Shown here piece by piece: positions 57,741-64,000 of a DNA stretch of 64,000 nucleotides. The DNA is from an uncultured Dechloromonas sp. (GTDB lineage: Bacteria; Pseudomonadota; Gammaproteobacteria; Burkholderiales; Rhodocyclaceae). A model generated the notes under the pieces. It worked only from the letters and a program-made list of their open reading frames with translations. It had not been told where the DNA came from and made no database searches. The number at the start of each line of letters is the position of its first letter. Position 1 is the first letter of the stretch. The stretch lies in contig NZ_CAMFKO010000006.1 of NCBI RefSeq assembly GCF_945957265.1, forward strand, positions 1 through 64,000, written 5' to 3'. The position numbers were made by a program, and so were the translations under genes.

Positions 57741-58508
57741 TCAGCTCAGGTAGTTGGCGATCCGGACGTAGCCCTCGACCGGGATATCTTCGGCCCGTCG
57801 CGTCGGATCGATGCCCAGGGCGGCGAAGCCGGCATCGTCCAGCATGCCCTTCAGGGTGTTGCGCAGCATCTTGCGACGTTGCGAGAAGGCGGTCAGCACG
57901 ACCTGCGACAGCTTGTCCAGGTTTCGGGCATTGAGTTCGCCGGGCGGCTTGGGAATCAGCCGGACGACGGCGGAATCGACCTTGGGCGCCGGATCGAAGC
58001 TTTCCGGCGGCACGTCGATCAGCCATTCCATATAGAAGCGGTACTGCAGCATCACCGAGAGGCGGCCGAAATCGGCGTCGCCCGGCTCGGCCACCATGCG
58101 TTCGACGACCTCCTTCTGCAGCATGAAATGCATGTCGTAGACGTTCTCGGCATAGTCGGCGAGATGGAAGAGCAGCGGCGTCGAGATGTTGTACGGCAGG
58201 TTGCCGACCAGGTGCAGCTTCGTGCCGATGCTGGCGAAGTCGAAGGCCAGCGCATCGCCCTCGTGGATGGTCATGCGCTCGGGGCTGTGCTGCTTTTTCA
58301 GGCGGGCGATCAGGTCGCGGTCGATTTCGACCACGTGCAGGTGATCGACGCGCGCCAGCAGGGGTTCGGTGATCGCCCCCAGGCCGGGGCCGATCTCGAC
58401 GACGGTATCGCCGCGTTGCGGATTGATGGCCGACACGATGGCGGAAATGATGCCGCTGTCGACCAGGAAGTTCTGACCGAAGCGTTTGCGGGCGACGTGG
58501 CCTTTCAT
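57741..58508 (-). CDS. rsmA: 16S rRNA (adenine(1518)-N6/adenine(1519)-N6)-dimethyltransferase
   Basis: 255 residues, KsgA. Class I methyltransferase: [13 protein letters not shown] at the N-terminus, [12 protein letters not shown] (SAM site), and the catalytic NLPYNIS near residue 106. It dimethylates A1518 and A1519 of 16S rRNA during late 30S assembly. It is the last gene of the lptD-surA-pdxA-rsmA operon; a roughly 60-bp gap follows pdxA. Confidence 0.96.
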   Translation of the reverse strand: MKGHVARKRFGQNFLVDSGIISAIVSAINPQRGDTVVEIGPGLGAITEPLLARVDHLHVVEIDRDLIARLKKQHSPERMTIHEGDALAFDFASIGTKLHLVGNLPYNISTPLLFHLADYAENVYDMHFMLQKEVVERMVAEPGDADFGRLSVMLQYRFYMEWLIDVPPESFDPAPKVDSAVVRLIPKPPGELNARNLDKLSQVVLTAFSQRRKMLRNTLKGMLDDAGFAALGIDPTRRAEDIPVEGYVRIANYLS

Positions 58509-58568
58509 GTTGCTATCCTTGCGTGTGTTCTGCTGGGTAATAGGCTAGCCGCGATGCGACCGCCGAGG

Positions 58569-59561
58569 CTAGGCGCGGGCCGCGGCACGCGCCATGCGTG
58601 CGGCTTCGGCGACGGACTCGAACAGGCTGCCGTGGTCGGCCTTGCCGGTGCCGGCCAGTTCGAGTGCGGTGCCGTGATCGACCGAGGTGCGGATGATCGG
58701 CAGGCCCAGCGTGACGTTGATGCCATGGCCGAAAGTCGCGTACTTGAGCGCCGTCAGCCCCTGGTCGTGATACATCGCCAGCACGGCGTCGCCCTGGGCG
58801 AGGACCGGCGGCGTAAACATCGTGTCGGCCGGGTGCGGACCGCTGAGCAGCATGCCTTCGGCACGCAGCTTGTCGAGCACCGGCGTGATGACTTCGATCT
58901 CCTCCATGCCGAGGTAGCCTCCCTCGCCGGCATGCGGGTTGAGGCCGGCCACCAGGATGCGGGGCTGCGCCAGGCCGTACTTGCGACGCAGGTCGGCATG
59001 CAGAATGCGCAGCGTCTCTTCCAGCATGGACGAGGTGATGGCCGAAGGAACGTCCTTCAGCGGCAGATGGGTGGTGGCCAGGGCCACGCGCAGCGGACCG
59101 CGCGTCGTGCCGCCGGCAAGCATCATGACGACCAGCGGCGTGCCGGTCCGGTCGGCCAGGTATTCGGTATGGCCGGTGAAATGCACGCCGGCCTGGTTGA
59201 TGACGCCCTTGTGCACCGGGGCCGTCGCCATCGCGGCGAATTCGCCGGAAACGCAGCCGGCCAGCGCCCGGTCGAGCAGATCGAGGACATGGCGCCCGTT
59301 GGCCGGGTCGAGCCGGCCGGCGACGGCGGGTACCGCCAGCGGCAGGTGAAGCACGTCGAGCACGCCGGGCTGCGGCGCATTGCCCACCGCGTAATCCCGC
59401 ATGGCCACCGCCAGCCCGAGCTGCGCGGCCCGCCCTTCAAGCAACCCGCGATCGCCCAAGACGACGGGGTGCGCTTCGTCAGACCAGTTCGCCAGCCGCA
59501 GGCAGAGCTCCGGCCCGATACCGGCCGGCTCGCCACTGGTGACGGCTATGCGCGGTTGCAT
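58569..59561 (-). CDS. pdxA: 4-hydroxythreonine-4-phosphate dehydrogenase
   Basis: 330 residues, pyridoxal-phosphate pathway. TSGEPAGIGPELCLRL at the start, metal-ligand segments (APVHKGVINQAG, HTEYLADRTG, NPHAGEGGYLG) and YHDQGLTALKYATFG are diagnostic. The ATG at 59561 overlaps the surA stop as TGATG. A GTG one codon upstream would be in frame but lacks its own ribosome binding site. Confidence 0.96.
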   Translation of the reverse strand: MQPRIAVTSGEPAGIGPELCLRLANWSDEAHPVVLGDRGLLEGRAAQLGLAVAMRDYAVGNAPQPGVLDVLHLPLAVPAVAGRLDPANGRHVLDLLDRALAGCVSGEFAAMATAPVHKGVINQAGVHFTGHTEYLADRTGTPLVVMMLAGGTTRGPLRVALATTHLPLKDVPSAITSSMLEETLRILHADLRRKYGLAQPRILVAGLNPHAGEGGYLGMEEIEVITPVLDKLRAEGMLLSGPHPADTMFTPPVLAQGDAVLAMYHDQGLTALKYATFGHGINVTLGLPIIRTSVDHGTALELAGTGKADHGSLFESVAEAARMARAAARA

Positions 59562-60877
59562 CACTTCTCGTCGAGACGGTTTTCGACGTAGGTCCGGTCG
59601 CGCAACTGACGCAGCCAGTCCTGGTAGGCCTCGTCCATCTTGCGTTCGCGCAGCGCCTGACGGGCGACCGCACGCTGACGCTCGGCCGAGACATCGCGCT
59701 CGCGGCGCTCCTGGACCTGGATCAGGTGCATGCCGAACGGCGACTGGACCACGGCGCTGACTTCGTTGACCTTCAAGGCATCCATGGCCCGCTCGAATTC
59801 CGGAACCGTATCGCCGGGATTGAGCCAGCCCAGGTCGCCGCCCTTGGCGGCCGAACCGTCCTGCGAGTAGAGGCGGGCCTGCTCGCCAAAATCGACCCCG
59901 TTGGCGATGCGTTCGCGCACGGCCTCCAGCTTGCGCCGCGCCTCGGCCTCGGACACCACTTCGTTGACGCGGATCAGGATATGGCGGGCCTTGGTCTGCT
60001 GGACCGAGGCCGGCATGCTGCCGCCCCGCTTGCCGACCAGCTTGACGACGTGGAAACCGGCCGAGGAGCGCAGCAGCTCGCTGACCTCGCCCTGCTGCAG
60101 GCGCCCCGCCACCTCGGCGTACAGGCTGGGCAGACGGCTCAGCGGACGCCAGCCGAGATCGCCTCCCTGCAGGGCATCCGGCGCATCGGAAAAGGCGGCG
60201 GTCAGTTCGGCAAAGTTTTCGCCGGCACGCGCCCGCTTGAGCGCTTGTTCGCCGCGCAGGCGCAGCTTCTGCAACTGTTCCGGGCTGGCCGATTCCGGGG
60301 CGCGCAACAGGATGTGGGCCAGCTGATACTCCTCGCTGCTGCCCGAAGCGGCCTGGTTGGCGATGTAGTTGTCGATCTCGCCGTCGGAGATGACCAGCTT
60401 GCTATCGACCTCGCGTTCGCGCAGGCGAACCGAGACCATTTCGTTGCGAATGTCTTCCCGGAAGCTGGCGTACTGGACGCCATCCTTCTCCAGCGCCGCC
60501 CGGAATTCCGGAACGCTCATCTTGTTTCCTGCCGCGATGCGGCCGATCGCCTGATCGAGCTGGATATCGTCGACCCGCATGCCCGAATCCTTGGCGTACT
60601 GCAGTTGCGCGCGATCCATGATCAGGCGCTCGAGCATCTGGCGCTCCAGGACATCCTGCGGCGGCAGCGGCGTTCCCTGCTTTTGCAGTTGCTTGAGCGC
60701 CGCCGCGAGGCGACTGCGCAACTCGACATAGGTGATCACGTCGGAACCGACGACGGCGACGATGCGGTCCGCCTCGACCGGCTCCTGCGCCGTGGCGAAC
60801 GGCGCCTGGGAAAGCAGGCCGCCCAGGCAGGCGATCAGAAAAACGAAGGTACGAACGAATTTGGTCATGGGGTTCAT
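59561..60877 (-). CDS. surA: Periplasmic peptidyl-prolyl isomerase/chaperone SurA
   Basis: 438 residues. Signal peptide (TKFVRTFVFLIACLGGLLS), SurA_N chaperone region (VAVVGSDVITYVELRSRL), and two rotamase (parvulin) domains, the second ending QSPFGMHLIQVQ. It folds outer-membrane proteins such as LptD, encoded next to it. The ATG at 60877 overlaps the lptD TAA as TAATG; an ATG at 60868 is an alternative. In-frame sequence beyond that lies inside lptD and was excluded. Confidence 0.95.
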   Translation of the reverse strand: MNPMTKFVRTFVFLIACLGGLLSQAPFATAQEPVEADRIVAVVGSDVITYVELRSRLAAALKQLQKQGTPLPPQDVLERQMLERLIMDRAQLQYAKDSGMRVDDIQLDQAIGRIAAGNKMSVPEFRAALEKDGVQYASFREDIRNEMVSVRLREREVDSKLVISDGEIDNYIANQAASGSSEEYQLAHILLRAPESASPEQLQKLRLRGEQALKRARAGENFAELTAAFSDAPDALQGGDLGWRPLSRLPSLYAEVAGRLQQGEVSELLRSSAGFHVVKLVGKRGGSMPASVQQTKARHILIRVNEVVSEAEARRKLEAVRERIANGVDFGEQARLYSQDGSAAKGGDLGWLNPGDTVPEFERAMDALKVNEVSAVVQSPFGMHLIQVQERRERDVSAERQRAVARQALRERKMDEAYQDWLRQLRDRTYVENRLDEK

Positions 60878-63423
60878 TAGGGAGTAAGCAGACTGCTGTT
60901 GGTTGGCAGTTCGTTGATCTTGCCATAACCCGGGATGCTGCGCCGGAGCATGCCGATCGGATTGGAGCCGATGCTGCCGAAATCGTTGAGTTCGAGCTGC
61001 AGGAAGAGCGTCTCGTTGGGCGTACCGGAAATCGCCGCCAGGCGCTGCCCGACCAGACGAACCGACCAGCAGCTGGCGTTGTACTCGACGCCGGCGATGA
61101 CTTCGAGCGCCCGGCTGTCGCGCAGCGAGTAGTTGTAGCGGCCGACCGCATACCAGTTGGCCGAAATGGGCCATTGGCCGGCGAAATCGACCTGGTCGAC
61201 GGTGGAATTGCCGGTCAGCGCATCGCGGGTGTAGCGATAGCTGGCCGACAGCACCTTGCCGTATTCCGGCTGGAAACGCGCGCCGGCCGAGAAGCGTTCG
61301 ATGACGTTTTCGCGGTAGTTGTACTCGGTCGCCAGATCGGCGTAGGTCTTCGACGCGACCAGCCCGTTGAAGGCCGCGACGATGTTGGAAAAGTCGCTCT
61401 GGCGCGTCGTTTCACTAGCGATCGAAACGCGCTGCGGCTTGAAGTAATAGCGCTGGCCCAGCATCGCCTTGAAGCGCTCGACCCCCGTCTCCGCGTCGAG
61501 CAGACGGGTGGTCAGACCGGCCGTCAGCTGGTTGGCGTCGTTGATGCGGTCGTAACCGCTGTAGCGGTTCTCGGAGAAGATCTGGGCGAAATTGAAGTCG
61601 GACAGGCCGGTGTCGAACAGCGGAATCTGGCTCTGGTCCTTGTACGGAATATTGACGTAGTAGAGCCGCGGCTCCAGCGTCTGGATGTAGCCCTTGCCGA
61701 ACCAGTCGCCCTCGCGCTCGAAAACCACCGTCGAATCGAGCGAGAAGGTCGGCAGCGCGCGGCTGAAGGTATTGGGCAGCCCCGAAGCCTGCTCGTCCAG
61801 CGAATACTTGGTCAGGTGCAGGCCGAGCTTGGGCGTGATCTGGAAGGCCGGATGGACGATGGGCAGGGAAACCTGCGGATAGAACACCATCCGGTCGCCC
61901 TGCACCTTTGCGGCATCGACGTGGGTGAAGCGCGAATATTGGCCGATCGCGGAAAAATCGGTCTTGAACACGTTCGGCTTGTACGCCAGCAGGTTGAGCT
62001 GTGGCTCGAGGAAGTAGGGACGGGCGATCGGGTTGGCCGGATCGATCTGCAAGGTCTGGTAGCGCAGCACCTGCATGTTGGTCTGCAGCCACGGCGCGGG
62101 CGTATAGCCGAGCGACACCTGGCGCGGCAGCTGGGTCTGCGATGTCTGCAGCAGACGCGAGGTCAGGTCCTGCCAGTAGTAGTCGTCGGAAACGCCGTTC
62201 CAGTTAACCGTTGCCGAAAGACCGCGTCCCAGGTTGTGCCGATGGTCGATACGATAGGCGTAGCGATGACGATTCAACATGTCGTCGTTCGGCATGTACT
62301 CGAAGCGTGCCTGGCCTTCGTAGAAATGATCGACATAGCGCGCATCGGCCCCGATCTGGACGCCGCGCTTCGACAGGTAGCGCGGCACCAGCGTCAGGTC
62401 GTAGTTCGGCGCCAGGTTGAGGTAGTACGGAACCGTCAGGTCCAGGCCGCTGCGCGTCGACGTCGAGAAATGCGGATGCAGGATGCCCGAACGTCGCTGG
62501 TTGTTCAGCGGAAAGGACGCCAGCGGCGTATAGAGAATGGGCGCGCCATGGAACCACAGCGTGGCATCCCTGGCCGTTCCCTTGCCCTCGTCGTAATCGA
62601 GATGCGTTTCGGCGCTCTTCAGATACCAGTCGGCGCTTCCCGGCTTGCACGTCGAATAGGTATTGGTGAACAGCGACATCTGGTTCTCGCCTTCGAAATC
62701 GATCCGTTCGGCGTAACCGTTGGCTTCCGAGGGACGCGGCGGCGGCAGTTGCGTCGGCAGCCCGTAGCTGTTGGCGACGTTGAGCATCATCGGCGCGCCC
62801 GAGGTATTCGCGTTGCTGCTCGCCACCGTGACCACCGTCTGCTGCGGGGCATAGTAGCGACTCGGCACGTCGCGCACGATGTGGTAGGTCGCCTGCTCGG
62901 CCGAACCGATCCGGTCGGACAGCCGCATGCGCAAATGCGGGCCGCTGATCTCCGCGCCATCCTGCAGCAGGCGAACCGAGCCCGTGGCCTCGACCTCGTC
63001 CTCGAGCGGCCGATAGGTGAGGCGGTCGGCATAGAGCAGGCTGCCCACCTTGCGCAGTTCGACATCGCCCTCGGCTTCCGTGAGCTCGTCGGCCTGCCCC
63101 TCGATCTGGTCGGCGACGATGAACAGCGGATAGCTATCGTCCTGCTTCAACACCGCCGGCGCTTCCGGCACCGGCACCTTGGCTTCCTGCACCTTCTCCG
63201 CCGGCGCCTTCTTTTTCTTGAGGATGTCGAACTTGCGTTCCTTGCGCAGGTTCAGCGGCACGTCGTTGGCCGCCAGCATCAACGGCTGCACAAGTTCTTC
63301 CGGCGCCGAACCCGCCGCCTGCAGCGAGGCGCGCTCGGTCTCGATGGCCGCATGACCGACCTGCGTGCCGGAAAACAGGCAGCAGACAAGAACGGCGAGC
63401 GGGCGACGGGAAAAACCGGGCAT
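60877..63423 (-). CDS. lptD: LPS-assembly protein LptD
   Basis: 848 residues, the outer-membrane beta-barrel that inserts lipopolysaccharide with LptE. Signal peptide ([20 protein letters not shown]), N-terminal OstA/jellyroll domain ([20 protein letters not shown]), then the long barrel with typical aromatic strands ([36 protein letters not shown]). It is the first gene of the operon with surA, pdxA and rsmA and diverges from amgK. Confidence 0.95.
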   Translation of the reverse strand: MPGFSRRPLAVLVCCLFSGTQVGHAAIETERASLQAAGSAPEELVQPLMLAANDVPLNLRKERKFDILKKKKAPAEKVQEAKVPVPEAPAVLKQDDSYPLFIVADQIEGQADELTEAEGDVELRKVGSLLYADRLTYRPLEDEVEATGSVRLLQDGAEISGPHLRMRLSDRIGSAEQATYHIVRDVPSRYYAPQQTVVTVASSNANTSGAPMMLNVANSYGLPTQLPPPRPSEANGYAERIDFEGENQMSLFTNTYSTCKPGSADWYLKSAETHLDYDEGKGTARDATLWFHGAPILYTPLASFPLNNQRRSGILHPHFSTSTRSGLDLTVPYYLNLAPNYDLTLVPRYLSKRGVQIGADARYVDHFYEGQARFEYMPNDDMLNRHRYAYRIDHRHNLGRGLSATVNWNGVSDDYYWQDLTSRLLQTSQTQLPRQVSLGYTPAPWLQTNMQVLRYQTLQIDPANPIARPYFLEPQLNLLAYKPNVFKTDFSAIGQYSRFTHVDAAKVQGDRMVFYPQVSLPIVHPAFQITPKLGLHLTKYSLDEQASGLPNTFSRALPTFSLDSTVVFEREGDWFGKGYIQTLEPRLYYVNIPYKDQSQIPLFDTGLSDFNFAQIFSENRYSGYDRINDANQLTAGLTTRLLDAETGVERFKAMLGQRYYFKPQRVSIASETTRQSDFSNIVAAFNGLVASKTYADLATEYNYRENVIERFSAGARFQPEYGKVLSASYRYTRDALTGNSTVDQVDFAGQWPISANWYAVGRYNYSLRDSRALEVIAGVEYNASCWSVRLVGQRLAAISGTPNETLFLQLELNDFGSIGSNPIGMLRRSIPGYGKINELPTNSSLLTP

Positions 63424-63511
63424 TCAGGCGATCGAAGAAAAGCGAGGACCGGAACGACCGGAACCCGAGTGTTAAAATCGCGCCATTTTACAACGAACCC
63501 ACACCCGACCG
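63424..63511. promoter_or_regulatory. Divergent lptD/amgK intergenic region
   Basis: 88 bp. The plus-strand -10-like TAAAAT (63473-63478) points to amgK. No clear -35 or lptD-side promoter is recognisable. Confidence 0.35.
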
Positions 63512-64000
63512 ATGTCGCGCGATCAACTTGTTACAGACTGGGTAGCCGAGCGCTTCCCCAACCAGAACGTCCAGATCACCCCGGCCTCGGCCGATGCCAG
63601 CTTCCGCCGCTACTTCCGCCTGACCTGGCCGGACGGCAGCACGCGCATCCTGATGGACGCCCCGCCGGAGAAGGAAGACTGCAAGCCCTTCATCCATGTC
63701 GCCGGACTGCTCGCCAAGGCCGACCTGGCCGCGCCGCGCATCCTCGACAAGGATCTCGACAAGGGTTTCCTGGTGCTCACCGACCTCGGCCGCATCGGCT
63801 ACCTCGACGCCCTGAACGCCGACCTGAGCATGGCCGACCTGCTGATCCGCCCGGTCCTCGACGTGCTGATCCAGTGGCAACTGTCGTCGACCGCCGCCAC
63901 GTTGCCGCCCTACGACGGCACGCTGCTGCGCCGCGAACTCGACCTCTTTCCGGAATGGTTCGTCGGCCGCCACCTCGGCATCGAACTGGCCGACGAAGAC
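63512..64000 (+). CDS. amgK: N-acetylmuramate/N-acetylglucosamine 1-kinase AmgK, 3' truncated by the window
   Basis: 163 codons visible, aminoglycoside-phosphotransferase fold. The start MSRDQLVTDWVAERFP, the SADASFRRYFRLTW strand and MDAPPEKEDCKPF match AmgK of the peptidoglycan-recycling route; the kinase catalytic Asp region lies beyond the window. In related genomes murU commonly follows. It is divergent from lptD, a common arrangement. Confidence 0.9.
   Translation, partial: MSRDQLVTDWVAERFPNQNVQITPASADASFRRYFRLTWPDGSTRILMDAPPEKEDCKPFIHVAGLLAKADLAAPRILDKDLDKGFLVLTDLGRIGYLDALNADLSMADLLIRPVLDVLIQWQLSSTAATLPPYDGTLLRRELDLFPEWFVGRHLGIELADED

Overview
The window is GC-rich, gene-dense bacterial chromosome. 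Its gene content suggests a betaproteobacterium, most likely of the order Rhodocyclales (Dechloromonas/Azonexus-like). The evidence is a form II RuBisCO cluster (cbbM-cbbQ-cbbO-cbbR), a separate Calvin-cycle operon, a PEP-CTERM exported esterase, the lptD-surA-pdxA-rsmA operon beside a divergent amgK, and many signalling genes. The taxon is an inference from gene content and was not tested by a search. I saw no rRNA, tRNA, CRISPR array, IS element or integrase.

Layout. 1-8 kb: 3' end of a 2-Cys peroxiredoxin, an HTH-receiver regulator, a soluble chemoreceptor, a WbuC-type cupin coupled to dnaE, and a GDSL esterase with a PEP-CTERM tail. 8-10 kb: enoyl-CoA hydratase and a ComB-family phosphatase. 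9.8-20.1 kb: an unusual accessory locus with an orphan phage-type tail sheath gene divergent from a caspase-like protease, a 1804-residue protein (two alpha/beta-hydrolase segments, a CHAT protease domain and a helical tail), an M15-like peptidase and a polytopic membrane protein with a cytosolic Rossmann-like domain. This is the best candidate for an undescribed system. 20-24.8 kb: phasin-like and Rnk-like small genes, then NADP-glutamate dehydrogenase flanked by two closely similar LysR regulators.

24.8-33.3 kb: Calvin-cycle operon on the minus strand, fbp-prk-tkt-gap-fba-(terminator)-rpe-gph, with cbbY divergent. 33.5-35.2 kb: three-lipoprotein operon (CsgG-like, DUF4810, DUF799). 35.3-42.1 kb: a CHASE3/PAS/GGDEF/EAL protein, a DUF4337 protein, a secreted Ppx/GppA-like protein, a TRIC/UPF0126 channel and ACP phosphodiesterase. 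42.2-47.8 kb: cbbM-cbbQ-cbbO-cbbR on the plus strand. The fbp and cbbM promoters share the same ungapped arrangement: TGA-N9-TAA, then TGACTGTTAYTTA (a TNA-N7-TNA CbbR-type box), then a -10-like hexamer. This strongly suggests that the two clusters form one CbbR regulon.

47.8-64 kb: DUF3422 protein, purC, a visibly AT-richer islet with a zinc-ribbon membrane protein and a frameshifted ORF6N gene, a DUF2189 membrane protein, oligopeptidase A, a glutaredoxin/DUF4124 protein, exonuclease III, a Crp/Fnr regulator with a CRP-type palindrome over its stop codon, a DUF2892 protein, an outer-membrane barrel-like protein, rsmA, pdxA, surA, lptD and the start of amgK.

Together the core genes describe an organism able to fix CO2 by a form II RuBisCO Calvin cycle, with RuBisCO activation by CbbQ/CbbO and detoxification of misfire products by CbbY and Gph. 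It also has extensive c-di-GMP and chemosensory signalling.
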